NCBI GenBank assembly: GCA_947088345.1
Contig: CAMUGE010000002.1
Span: forward strand, 1 to 64,000
Source: an uncultured Roseburia sp.
GTDB lineage: Bacteria > Bacillota > Clostridia > Lachnospirales > Lachnospiraceae
Direction of reading: 5' to 3'
DNA: 64,000 nt
The position numbers and the translations under genes were made by a program. This document shows positions 37,242 to 46,856 of the stretch, piece by piece. The notes under the pieces are model-generated. The model was not told the origin of the DNA. It saw only the letters and a list, made by a program, of their open reading frames with translations, and searched no databases. The stretch's first letter is position 1. Each line of letters begins with the position of its first letter.

Positions 37242-40200
37242 TTATTTGCCTTTCTTATATGTCGCTTTCTTATTCTGACCTTTGTTTTTAAATGTTTTCT
37301 TCTTATAAGCATCAAATTTCTTCTTCGGGAATGTAAATTTCGCATTTTTAGCAGTATTCTTAAATGCATTCTTCCCTACTGTTTTAATTTTTGTGCTCTT
37401 CACCGTAATTGTTTTTAATTTGGAGCATCCGCTGAATGCCTCGTTATCAATCTTCGTCACGCCTGCGCCAATTGTAACGGTTTTTAATTTCGTGCTCTTT
37501 GCAAATGCTTTCTTACCGATGGTTGTCACATTCTTACCGATCGTAAGTGATTCAATCTTGGTTTTTTTAATGGATTTGCATGCATTTGCCGCAATTGCCG
37601 TAACCTTAAAATTCACTTTCTTATAAGGTACGGTATCAGGCACTACCGCTTTCTTTACATTCGGCGCCACTGTCATAGTAACGGCTGCTTTCTTGCCGAT
37701 CGCCGTGATCTTGTAGGTAGCATTCTTGTATTTAAATGTTTCGTTCTTTTTCGGTGTCTGATCTGCCGGAGGCGTTACCGGTTTCTGATCTGCCGCACGC
37801 TGTGCCGCCACATCGGTTTTCAGTTTTGCGATTACCGCATCAACTGCCGCCTGATTGTCCGCAAGAGACTTGCCTGCATCAAATGCAATTGCATTGATCG
37901 CATTCTTTGCATTCTCAATCAGGGCCGTTACAGCTGCAGAATCACCCGTTACCGCCAATGCTGCTGCCTCCTGCACTTTCTGAGCTTTATAATTTGCAAA
38001 TATTTCTGCGTCCGTGTTTGACGGATTACCGGAATTTTTCAGGTTCTCAATATCCGTTTTCAGTTTTGCGATAATTGCGTCGACTGCCTGTTTGCTGGAA
38101 GCTAAGTCCGTACCGAATGCTACTGCGTTGATCGCATTTTTCGCCTGTGTAATCAGCGCGTCCGCTCCTGCCGGGGCTCCTGCCGCCATGGCGTCCGCTG
38201 CTGCACACTGGTCTTTCTTGTACTGTTCAAACGCCGCAAGATCCGGATTCTCAGGATTTGGCGTACTTGGTTCCAAATTCTCTTTTGCAAGAGTCAATGC
38301 GTCAAAAGCGCTCTTGATTGCTTCATCTGTCGCATTTTCATCAGCAAGTACGTCTTCCGCATTCTTACGGGCCGCTGCAAAGTCCGCCCAGGTTTCCGCT
38401 GTATACTCGCTTTCCTCGTAATCTTTCACTTCATCATACAATGCCTGTAAAGCAGCTTTGTCTGCCGGCGTGATATCTTCGCCTTCTTTTGTGATGGCAA
38501 CGGTTGCCCCATCTACCGGATTTCCGTCTTTGTCTTTTACTGTAAATGTAACGAGACCTATATCGCTTGCTTTCTGCTCCACCTTAAGATTATCAATGGA
38601 AGCTTTTGTCAACGGCGCATAGAACTGCATCCCTGTAAATCCTGTTGCTGTCAGCTCTTCTATTGTCGATACCAGTACTCTGCCGGCTGCATCTGTTACA
38701 AGGATATACTGTTTGCTGTTTGCTTTATCAATAATAGCCCTGAACTTCACATTTGTCATATCTTTCAGCTCCGGAATCTCGCCAAAACCTAAGATTTCAT
38801 TGCTGAACGGTTTGTAATTAGCGCCTGTCTCAACGCCACGGCTGTAAGAAAAGACATCCATACTGAGTTCAAAAAGACTGCCGGCTGCAATACTGTCGGC
38901 CGTCGGAATATTTGCGCTCTCTGCAAACTCAAACTTAACGCCCCTGCCTGCAGTTGCAAACGCATCTTCGTCAATGGAGAGATACTTATTGTCGTCTGCC
39001 GCCGCAACGCTTGCTTTGCACGCCATACCGGATTTCCTGTTTCCCGCGTTAAATATTAAACTGCCTAATGTGACAGAATCGGGAGCATTCTCTGTACCGG
39101 CCGCGATAATCTCCTGCGTTTCGTAGCTGTCAAATGTCTCGTCTACATATACCTGCGCGTCGGCTGCTTTTACTGTCTCATCCACAGATACGCCGGATTT
39201 GGATACAGAAAGCTGCTTTGCTTTTACTGATGCCGTTGCCTCCGGTGTGGCTGCTGCCTGGCAGGTAATCTCTGTTCCGGCCTCATCTGTAAATTTATAG
39301 CTGTATTCGGTATTTACAATCTCGCCAAAACCTAAATCAATCAATCCGCCTGCAACAATGGATGCCCACTTATTGGCGCCGCGGAACGAAGAGTGAAGTG
39401 TATCGTCTTTATTATCCTCCGTATGTGCCGCCGGCATATTATAAGTCGGGAAAATAACTGTATTTTTAATTGTCTCATCCGTACCGTATGTCTGATTCAG
39501 GAATGTGTAGCTTCTCTTTGAAAGATCAAGATATGGCGTATTGGTATCTGCTGCAACCTTGGCCATATCGGCTGTTCTTGCCACACTTTCCTTATAATCA
39601 TGCGCCGATGCGTTCGGAGATACCAGTACTACATCAACGCCAAGCGCTTTCGCCTTTGTGGCCATTTCTGTCACTGCAGGTATCATATGTTCTTTGTCAC
39701 GGTTTGCATCATTGTACCCGCTCTCCAATACAAAAAGATCACCCGGCTGCGCGCTTCCCAGAATCAGAGAGAACGCTGTATCAAGCAGTCCTTTTGCCGT
39801 AACGCCGCTGTTTGCAAGATCAACTACATCTACATTCTTCATATAACTTTGAAGAACCTGACCCCAGCCGGTACGCTTTTTATTGTTGTCTGCGCTTCCG
39901 CCATTATAATAAATTGCTACCAGCGAATCGCCGAGAACATATACCTTTTGCGTTCTGTTTACGATGGACGGAGCTTTTGTCAGGCGCACTTTCATCTTAA
40001 CCGCACTGTCGCCGGCTGCGCTGTCATCCGTCGTGATATTAACATTTCCTTTAATCACGATATCTTTTACATCAATTGTATTTGGCGTAGTACCATTCTG
40101 AAGGAAATTGTTGACTATCATCTGATCGTTCGCATAAACGTCGTAACGATTATTTGTTCCATTATCTGTTATTGTAAAATTATAGGTATCGTCCGGCACA

Positions 40201-42185
40201 GCAATCGAAAAACCTTTGCCCTCTCCCCGTTTGCCCGGGGCATTAACCTCATATTCATAGACCGGAGCAATCTCCACTTTATCAGCGCCCTGCGCACTGA
40301 CCGTATCCGGAACTGCTTCTTTAAATTCTGAAGTTACAACGGTTCCGTCTGCCTTTGCCGTCGTTACCTGATAGCCGACAATATTGGTATTTGTAATCAG
40401 ATTCGCCTTATCTTCTGCGGTAATGGCTGCGCTTCCGTTCGTCACATCCTTAACCAGATAATAATCCGCAACTGTAACCTCAACAGACTTTTCGGATTTT
40501 ACCGTTCCGTTTGTGACTTCTACTTTCAGCGTTGCTTTTCCCGCTTTTACTGCTGTAGCCGTCGCCTCGCCCGGAGACAGCTCAGCGCTTTTTTCTACTG
40601 ATATTACCTGTGTATCGCTGGAAGTCCATGTCGCTGCGGACAGTAATTCATCCGGCAATTGATCCCCAAATTGATCCATTGCACTTGCAATTCCATAAAC
40701 TTTCTCATCTCCGGTCTGCATTGCGCCAGCGCCGGAAATTACAAGATCCACATTCTGAAAATCAGCAACTGTGATTTCAAATGACGCTTTCTTTTCCGCA
40801 TTTTCTTCACTTACTACATGAATCGTATATACGCCCGATTCTGCCGCGTCCGTAACAGAAAGAATGCCATCCTCAATCGTTACACCGTCAGCTGCCTGCT
40901 GTGTATCGTTGGATACGACAGACCACTCAAATGCTTCTCCCGCTGAGACAACAGACTGACTGAGTGTATATTCTTTTGTCACCGTCACACCAGAGACTTT
41001 CGCAAATGCATTCTGTCCCACAATCTCCAGATAATTTGCATTTACTTTAGATACAAATATATCATTTACTTTTACAGCGCCGTAAGTTCTGTAATGGCCA
41101 AACTGAAAACCGGTCAGCTGATCTGCGTTTACTGTAAATGGCAGCAACACTTCGTTCGCTCCCTCATAATCAGCAGAAACCTTAATCTGATGATTGATTT
41201 TATCAATAATAAATGTTACAGAAACCGGTTTTGTCTTATCATAATTTTCCAACAGCAATCCGGAATTAGCACAAACCGTCTCTACAAGATCGCCGCTCTG
41301 ATTCATTGCCGTATTGCTGTTCCAGCCAGTCCAGGCATATAGTTTATTATCCCCGCGCAGCTGTAAACCTGCAAGTTTCGCCGAGCCAGATATGATTGCT
41401 AATGAAACCTGTCCATCCGTACCGGTCGGAAACTGCACTCCGACTGCAACACTGGATAAATCCGGTAAGTCTATGGCAGATTCCAGATTCACAGAACCAC
41501 CTCTGTTCGTACCTCCTCCCGGCTGTTCCCAGTTCACGGATGCATAATCAACCACATCGCTTGTGCCGACTTTAAGCGTCTTAACGCCCTCGGCGCTCTC
41601 CCCGTTTGCTGTCGCCTTACATACAACATCAAAATCCGTGATTTTATTCTCTGACGCATAATCGGATGTAACCGAAACGATTCCGTTTGCATCGATCGTT
41701 ACGGCCGCATCGGCCGTTGTCGTTCCCGCAGGATATATGCTCCATTCAGCCGTATATGCATCCGCATTCATTTCCATATCAAACTGATCCGCAACGGAAG
41801 CTGTAAACGCTGCTGTTGTCGCTGCATCCGCTCCACGCTCAGGAGCCGAAACAAGAGCAACTCCACCGCCGATCGTTACCTTTCCCGGTGTCGCTGTATA
41901 CTCTTTTTTTGAAATCTGAAACTCTTCCGTTTTGTCGGCGCCTGCTACCGTAAGCTGCGATTTTGCACTGTCATCGCCTCCTGCGGTATGCTCATATCCT
42001 AATTTCGAAACTTCAACATCATATGTACCATCCGGAAGTACAACCTGCGCCTGACCGTTTGCATCAGTCACTGCCGTATATACGTCCACGGTGGCTGCAT
42101 TGACACTGACATACGAGCCGGACAGCGACGATACAAAAAGCGCTGCTGCTGTCAAAAATGACAGAACTTTTTTCTTCTTTCTCAT
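37242..42185 (-). CDS. Secreted multidomain protein with internal SGNH/CE12-like domain and BspA tail
   Basis: I start at the ATG at 42185, where a signal peptide (about 1-32) begins; the frame reaches 42263. The 1647 residues contain a CarboxypepD-type beta domain (about 33-95), Ig-like parts, a beta-sandwich (about 213-387), an SGNH hydrolase (about 748-940: VYVLGDSLVAIYY with Ser near 753, LESGYND, DDTLHSSFRGA Asp/His pair), a second beta-sandwich (about 1015-1205), a FIVAR domain, two alpha-helical repeats (about 1305-1475) and BspA LRRs with a lysine-rich end. A rhamnogalacturonan or other pectin-ester deacetylase is likely; GDSL instead of GDST makes the exact substrate less certain. 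Confidence 0.8.
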   Translation of the reverse strand: MRKKKKVLSFLTAAALFVSSLSGSYVSVNAATVDVYTAVTDANGQAQVVLPDGTYDVEVSKLGYEHTAGGDDSAKSQLTVAGADKTEEFQISKKEYTATPGKVTIGGGVALVSAPERGADAATTAAFTASVADQFDMEMNADAYTAEWSIYPAGTTTADAAVTIDANGIVSVTSDYASENKITDFDVVCKATANGESAEGVKTLKVGTSDVVDYASVNWEQPGGGTNRGGSVNLESAIDLPDLSSVAVGVQFPTGTDGQVSLAIISGSAKLAGLQLRGDNKLYAWTGWNSNTAMNQSGDLVETVCANSGLLLENYDKTKPVSVTFIIDKINHQIKVSADYEGANEVLLPFTVNADQLTGFQFGHYRTYGAVKVNDIFVSKVNANYLEIVGQNAFAKVSGVTVTKEYTLSQSVVSAGEAFEWSVVSNDTQQAADGVTIEDGILSVTDAAESGVYTIHVVSEENAEKKASFEITVADFQNVDLVISGAGAMQTGDEKVYGIASAMDQFGDQLPDELLSAATWTSSDTQVISVEKSAELSPGEATATAVKAGKATLKVEVTNGTVKSEKSVEVTVADYYLVKDVTNGSAAITAEDKANLITNTNIVGYQVTTAKADGTVVTSEFKEAVPDTVSAQGADKVEIAPVYEYEVNAPGKRGEGKGFSIAVPDDTYNFTITDNGTNNRYDVYANDQMIVNNFLQNGTTPNTIDVKDIVIKGNVNITTDDSAAGDSAVKMKVRLTKAPSIVNRTQKVYVLGDSLVAIYYNGGSADNNKKRTGWGQVLQSYMKNVDVVDLANSGVTAKGLLDTAFSLILGSAQPGDLFVLESGYNDANRDKEHMIPAVTEMATKAKALGVDVVLVSPNASAHDYKESVARTADMAKVAADTNTPYLDLSKRSYTFLNQTYGTDETIKNTVIFPTYNMPAAHTEDNKDDTLHSSFRGANKWASIVAGGLIDLGFGEIVNTEYSYKFTDEAGTEITCQAAATPEATASVKAKQLSVSKSGVSVDETVKAADAQVYVDETFDSYETQEIIAAGTENAPDSVTLGSLIFNAGNRKSGMACKASVAAADDNKYLSIDEDAFATAGRGVKFEFAESANIPTADSIAAGSLFELSMDVFSYSRGVETGANYKPFSNEILGFGEIPELKDMTNVKFRAIIDKANSKQYILVTDAAGRVLVSTIEELTATGFTGMQFYAPLTKASIDNLKVEQKASDIGLVTFTVKDKDGNPVDGATVAITKEGEDITPADKAALQALYDEVKDYEESEYTAETWADFAAARKNAEDVLADENATDEAIKSAFDALTLAKENLEPSTPNPENPDLAAFEQYKKDQCAAADAMAAGAPAGADALITQAKNAINAVAFGTDLASSKQAVDAIIAKLKTDIENLKNSGNPSNTDAEIFANYKAQKVQEAAALAVTGDSAAVTALIENAKNAINAIAFDAGKSLADNQAAVDAVIAKLKTDVAAQRAADQKPVTPPADQTPKKNETFKYKNATYKITAIGKKAAVTMTVAPNVKKAVVPDTVPYKKVNFKVTAIAANACKSIKKTKIESLTIGKNVTTIGKKAFAKSTKLKTVTIGAGVTKIDNEAFSGCSKLKTITVKSTKIKTVGKNAFKNTAKNAKFTFPKKKFDAYKKKTFKNKGQNKKATYKKGK

Positions 42186-42307
42186 TTCTCTCTCTTTTCC
42201 TTTCTTAGATTGGTTTTGCTGCTGCTTTTTTGCTGTCGTCAAATACCTGACGGCAAAAAACATTTCCCTCCTTTCAACAATTTCACAACAGTTATCTGTA
42301 TCCCAAA

Positions 42308-42339
42308 GGATACCCTGTTATAAAAATAACATATTTCAA
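42308..42339 (-). promoter_or_regulatory. Shared promoter-like motif upstream of the 1647-residue gene
   Basis: Counterpart of 37016-37047, with 24 of 32 positions identical. It starts TTGAAATATG on the minus strand and ends at a small GTATCC/GGATAC hairpin. The remainder of 42340-42581 is AT-rich; I see no gene in it. Confidence 0.45.
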
Positions 42340-42581
42340 ATCTTTTTTCCATAGATTTTTGTGAAATTTTTATATTATAAGGATTATTCTTTTTAATTTC
42401 TGTAAAAACAAGACGCTCTATTGATGAAAAGAGGTCTGTAAGACTGCTTACCAAAACACCATATTGTATGAATAAATTGCGCAAAAATGTATGTTTTTGT
42501 TATGGTCATTTTTTTAATCATAGTCAATTTCCCAACTATATTTTATGCTGATACTAATATAATGAAAGGGGATTACGGGGT

Positions 42582-42800
42582 ATGATTACTTACAGCCCAT
42601 TCTGGAACACACTGAAAAAATCGGATGAAACGACTTACACGCTAATCAAGAAGCACCATATTTCCAGCGCCACGATTGATAAATTACGCAAAGATAAGCC
42701 AATGAATACCACAACGCTGAATGACTTATGCAGAATATTTCATTGCAGATTAGAAGAAATTGCAGAATACATACCAAATGAGAATGACCAGAAGTTATAA
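42582..42800 (+). CDS. Small XRE-family helix-turn-helix regulator
   Basis: The 72-residue protein is a single Cro/C1-type HTH (about 5-65), with the recognition region HHISSATIDKLRKDKPMNTTTLNDLC and the closing helix HCRLEEIAEYI, like YozG-type regulators. GAAAGGGG lies 13-20 bases before the ATG. It is the only plus-strand gene among the giant surface-protein genes and diverges from the 1647-residue gene, so it may regulate it; that is inference from position. Confidence 0.82.
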   Translation: MITYSPFWNTLKKSDETTYTLIKKHHISSATIDKLRKDKPMNTTTLNDLCRIFHCRLEEIAEYIPNENDQKL

Positions 42801-42874
42801 CTGCAGTCCGCCGGTGGTTTTCCGGGCGCTTTACGGACCTGCATTGATCAGAGCGCGCCCATGGCTCGCAAACC

Positions 42875-42913
42875 AAAAAAACAGGCAAAAGCAACTGCTT
42901 TTTGCCTGTTTTT
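42875..42913. terminator. Bidirectional terminator between the HTH gene and the 1007-residue gene
   Basis: A-rich AAACAGGCAAAAGCA pairs with TGCTTTTTGCCTGTTT around a three-base loop; runs of A and T serve both converging genes. Confidence 0.85.
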
Positions 42914-42925
42914 CTGCCTCCGCTC

Positions 42926-45900
42926 TTATTTTACTTTCAGCGGTTTTAATTTACTTGTATATGCTTTCTTCTTACTCTTCGGTACGGTAGCTTTCGCGCC
43001 TTTCTTCACACTCTTGAATGCATTTTTGCCGACTGTTTTTAACTTGGTGGATTTTATGTTCACCTGGTTCAGTTTTTTACAGTTCCGGAATGCTTCCTTG
43101 CCGATCTTTGTCAGACCTTTCCCGATCGTAACTTTGGTCATATTTGTATTCTTGTAGAACGCTTTGTCGCCGATCTCCGTTACTTTGTCCGGAATTACAA
43201 GCTTCTTGATTGCTGCGCTCTCAAATGCCTGTTTGCCGATCTTTGTCAGATTCTTGCCGAATTTTACCGTTGCAAGCTTCTTGCAGCCGCTGAATGCAGC
43301 GGTTCCGATTGTCTTAACGCTGTTCGGGAACGTCACTTTCTTAAGCGCCGTACATTTGCTGAATGCCTTGCTGCCAATGGACTCCAGTTTGTTATTCAGC
43401 GTTAAGTTCTGCAGTTTTGTAGCTCCGGAGAACGCGCCTGCTCCAATACTCTTTACATTTGCTCCGAGTTTTACAGTTTTTACGTTCTTCTTCTGCGTGC
43501 TGGTCAGCACGCTCTTACCCGTGCCTACAGAAGTTACCTGATATGTTACGCCGTTTATTGTAACTGTCGGTGAGATTGTTAAAGTCGTTCCTTTTGCGCC
43601 GGTTCCTGTAAACGCTACTTCCGGTTTTGTTCCGTCTGACATACCCTGTACCGTTACCTGGAATTTATTCTTCTTGGAATCTGTAAATGTCTTGCCTTTT
43701 GCCTCTCCTATCGGTGTTGCAGCCGGCTCCGCTTTCTTTAACGCATTCATTGCAGCTGTCAAATCAGCCGTTGCTTTTGTTACTTCTGCCTTTGTTGCGT
43801 CTGCTTTGTTGTAAACAGCGCTTGCAGCTGTCAGAGCAGTCTGGAATGCAGTCCATGTCTCTGCTGTATAATCTGCCTGTTTTAGTAATACCGCTTTGTC
43901 GATTTCTGCCTTTAATGCAGCTTTATCCTGTGGTGTTGCGAGATCACCGTCTGCAGGCGGATTTGGTCCAGGCTCATTGCCGCCTCCCGGAATCTCTACT
44001 TTTACCGTAATCCCATTCGATTCAATACCGCTGTCGTCTGTTGCTTTTGCAGTAATAACAGTTTCACCGTTTGCCACTGCTGTAACAACGCCGTTTTCGT
44101 TTACAGTAGCTACTTCCGGTTTTGAACTTACCCAGTCTACTTTCTGCTCCGCCTCGCCCGGTGTAACTTCTACTACTACAAGCTCTTTGGTCGCATCTTT
44201 TGCTGTCAGAGTAACTTCTTTGGCATCGCTGTCTTTAACAGCAATCGTAATTCCTGTTACTGCCGGCTTCTCAGGATCAACCGCGCTGCCTGCTGTTACC
44301 TTAATTTCAATCTCGTTGGATTTTACTTCACTGCCGTCTTTTGCCACAGCAGTAATTTTTGTTGTTCCTTCTGCTACTGCCGTTACAAGTCCTTCTTCAT
44401 TAACAGCAGCTATTGTAGCATCGCTGCTCTTCCACTCTACCTCTTTGTTTGCGGCATTTGCAGGAAGAATTTCTTTAACTTCAAGCTGTACTGTCCCGTT
44501 TACTTTCAGCTCAGTTTCACCTTTTGCCTCAATTTTGATTGCGGAAACCTTAACGGCTTTCTTAAGACCTTCTACAGCTGTTTTTAAATTCTCATACGCA
44601 TCTGAAATTTCTTTATTTGTCGGAGCTGTTTTTGCTGCAACGTCTTCTGCCGCCTTTAATGCTTTCTGGAAAGCCGCCCATGTCTCTGCAGTATAATCAG
44701 CCTCTTTCTTATCTTTTACAGAAGCAATGTAATCTTTTAACTCTTTTGTTGCATCTTTTGCTTGAATCTCAGCTGATTCATATGTGTAAGTATCGCCGTT
44801 TGCAAATTTTGCTACGATCTGGTATCTGTATGTCACACCTGCTTTAGCAGTTGTGTCTGCGTATGTGGTTTTCTTCACTTGCGGTTTTGCTGACTGTGGT
44901 TTATCTATTACAATATTATCTAACGAATTACCACCGAAACTCTTATCACCGGTTACATAAATTGCTGCCAGCTGATCCGTATCATATGCGAAATCAAGAT
45001 TTGCATTTTCATACACTTTTGAACCGTCACGTGTAATCGACACATTTGTTTTCTTAGAATCGAAATCAACGCCCAGCTCTACATGAAGCCATCCTGTTGA
45101 CTGTGTATCGCCACCCTGACTTAAGGCATTGCTGTCAGCTACTACGGCTTTCTCCGTAATATCGACTGCTCCTGCTGCCGGGAACTCATTTACGGTTACC
45201 TTTTCAAGCTCTTTTGCAGCTCCTGCTGTTGCAGATAACATGAAAATCGGCTTTACATCCGTAGCTTTTGCGCCGCCTGAATTTTCTGTCATCCACCTCA
45301 GTCCGGACTCTTCCGCCACCGGAACACCCAGCAATGCAAACACGTTCGTCTTTGTACTATCGGAAGCATCCATTCTGATATCAAATGTTAGCTCAACATT
45401 TTCAGAAATTGGATCTGCAAATTTATTCTGGACTGCCGTTCCATCCCCTCCGGCGCCTACATAAAGAATTTTTGTCTCACTGTCCCCGGCGTTATCCGGT
45501 TCTACTGCAATTGCATTCTGGCCGGCAATCTTACTACTAGCCGGATTAGCCACCGACACATAGTCGCCTGCTTTTTTCAGCTTACCATCTGTTCCGGTCG
45601 CTTCTACGGTAACATCTTCAAAATCTTCTTCATACAGCGGATCTCCAAGAAAGACGGTTTCCCACTTGTCGCTGTCAGCGGCGATCTCGCCGAGTTTGCT
45701 CTCGCCTTCCATCGGTGTCGAAATCCTGTGGATTTCATATCCTTCCGCGCTGCTGATTGCCGTAAACTCTACTTCTACTTTCCCGGGTGTCGCCTCGCTT
45801 GCTGTCACAACGCCTTCGCCCGGAGAAAGATTCAGATCTTCTCTGTCTAACTCTGCGGCAAATACATTCTCGTCTGCAGGCATCGCCCCCAGCACACTGC

Positions 45901-45949
45901 CTGCTGCCATAGAAGCTGCAAGCACTGCTGCAAGAATCTTCTTTTTCAT
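42926..45949 (-). CDS. Secreted FIVAR/Ig-like/BspA LRR protein without a recognised enzyme domain
   Basis: The ATG at 45949 follows GAGGAGG and opens a signal peptide (about 1-32, ending VFAA). The 1007 residues hold an FN3 domain (about 55-100 and 355-400) interrupted by a 250-residue beta-sandwich (about 103-351, YEEDFEDV to LDNIVIDKP), a FIVAR domain, two BIG2 domains (about 480-690), a second FIVAR and BspA-type LRRs to the C-terminus. The interrupted FN3 arrangement is the same as in the PL11 lyase. With no catalytic motif, it may bind pectin or serve adhesion. Confidence 0.75.
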   Translation of the reverse strand: MKKKILAAVLAASMAAGSVLGAMPADENVFAAELDREDLNLSPGEGVVTASEATPGKVEVEFTAISSAEGYEIHRISTPMEGESKLGEIAADSDKWETVFLGDPLYEEDFEDVTVEATGTDGKLKKAGDYVSVANPASSKIAGQNAIAVEPDNAGDSETKILYVGAGGDGTAVQNKFADPISENVELTFDIRMDASDSTKTNVFALLGVPVAEESGLRWMTENSGGAKATDVKPIFMLSATAGAAKELEKVTVNEFPAAGAVDITEKAVVADSNALSQGGDTQSTGWLHVELGVDFDSKKTNVSITRDGSKVYENANLDFAYDTDQLAAIYVTGDKSFGGNSLDNIVIDKPQSAKPQVKKTTYADTTAKAGVTYRYQIVAKFANGDTYTYESAEIQAKDATKELKDYIASVKDKKEADYTAETWAAFQKALKAAEDVAAKTAPTNKEISDAYENLKTAVEGLKKAVKVSAIKIEAKGETELKVNGTVQLEVKEILPANAANKEVEWKSSDATIAAVNEEGLVTAVAEGTTKITAVAKDGSEVKSNEIEIKVTAGSAVDPEKPAVTGITIAVKDSDAKEVTLTAKDATKELVVVEVTPGEAEQKVDWVSSKPEVATVNENGVVTAVANGETVITAKATDDSGIESNGITVKVEIPGGGNEPGPNPPADGDLATPQDKAALKAEIDKAVLLKQADYTAETWTAFQTALTAASAVYNKADATKAEVTKATADLTAAMNALKKAEPAATPIGEAKGKTFTDSKKNKFQVTVQGMSDGTKPEVAFTGTGAKGTTLTISPTVTINGVTYQVTSVGTGKSVLTSTQKKNVKTVKLGANVKSIGAGAFSGATKLQNLTLNNKLESIGSKAFSKCTALKKVTFPNSVKTIGTAAFSGCKKLATVKFGKNLTKIGKQAFESAAIKKLVIPDKVTEIGDKAFYKNTNMTKVTIGKGLTKIGKEAFRNCKKLNQVNIKSTKLKTVGKNAFKSVKKGAKATVPKSKKKAYTSKLKPLKVK

Positions 45950-46059
45950 GTCTTTTCCTCCTCTTTTTTTCTGACCTTTTTGTCTAAGTTGTTTTGTCAA
46001 CTCGTTTTCTTAGTATATCAGATATTATCAACTTTTCCATTACATTTTTTGCCGATATT

Positions 46060-46088
46060 TTTTTAAAATTGCAAATTATTTTTGTCAA
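46060..46088 (-). promoter_or_regulatory. Possible promoter of the 1007-residue gene
   Basis: On the minus strand TTGACA (46088-46083), 17 bp and TAAAAA. A second TATACT-type -10 lies closer to the gene near 46015-46020. Either could be used. Confidence 0.35.
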
Positions 46089-46211
46089 ATTTGCCTATAA
46101 ACTTTTTTCGACTACAAAAATCTATCGTTTTTATTACCATAAATGTAACGAATGGACCATTTCAGAAAAAGCAGTCAAGTTTGGGCATGATGATTAAAAA
46201 CTCTTCCCGCA

Positions 46212-46745
46212 CTATTCAACAATCTCAATCTGGCAGCTTCTCATCGCCGACAGCGCATTGCAGTGACTCTCATACGTTACCCCGGCACAGCAGGAAGCTT
46301 CCACAATAATCTTCGTCTCCGGCAGGAATGCTTTGAGCAAAAGAGCATTTGAAATAACGCAGATATCCGTGCAAAGACCGATTAAAGTGATCTGCGAGAT
46401 CATTTCGTTTTGATTTTCACTCCGGAGAAGCAATCCCAGATCTGCGCTTCCAAACGTGGGTTTATCCAGCACGAGACATTCTTTTGTATATTCCAAAAGC
46501 CGGGGAATAATCCTCCAGCCAACGCTCCCCTCAATGCAGTGTAAAACCGGCAGATTTATTCCCTCCTGTGTATCCAGGTAATCCGCCTGATGTGTATCGC
46601 GCGTAAAAATCACATGTTCCTCTCCTGCTAACGCTTTCTGCACACGCCCCACTACACGCGGAACAATCGCTTTTGCCTCTTTTGTTCCGAGCGCGCCGTC
46701 AACAAAATCATTCTGCATATCTACAACAATCAAATATTGATTCAT
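46212..46745 (-). CDS. Isochorismatase-family hydrolase, nicotinamidase-like
   Basis: The 177-residue protein has the catalytic triad of cysteine hydrolases in this family: Asp9 in VVDMQNDF, Lys95 in LDKPTFG and Cys129 in CTDICV. Members hydrolyse nicotinamide, isochorismate or related amides in the cytoplasm; the DMQNDF-VDGALG start and TRDTHQADY fit nicotinamidase-like enzymes best. I use the ATG at 46745 rather than 46757. No partner gene for NAD salvage is adjacent; the glycosyltransferase gene upstream is separated by two hairpins. Confidence 0.82.
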   Translation of the reverse strand: MNQYLIVVDMQNDFVDGALGTKEAKAIVPRVVGRVQKALAGEEHVIFTRDTHQADYLDTQEGINLPVLHCIEGSVGWRIIPRLLEYTKECLVLDKPTFGSADLGLLLRSENQNEMISQITLIGLCTDICVISNALLLKAFLPETKIIVEASCCAGVTYESHCNALSAMRSCQIEIVE

Positions 46746-46757
46746 ACTAACCCCCAT

Positions 46758-46816
46758 GTCGCGGCTCTGCCGCGACTCAAATCTGTGCAGAGAATCCCCT
46801 GTTTTTGGGGATTCTC
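46758..46816 (-). terminator. Two hairpins between the glycosyltransferase and hydrolase genes
   Basis: GAGAATCCCC/GGGGATTCTC (about 46791-46816) lies downstream of the glycosyltransferase, and GTCGCGG/CCGCGAC (46758-46776) follows just before the hydrolase start. The first is a likely terminator. Confidence 0.55.
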
Positions 46817-46856
46817 CGGCGTGAAACTCAGTACTTGAGAAATTCCTGATTTCACG

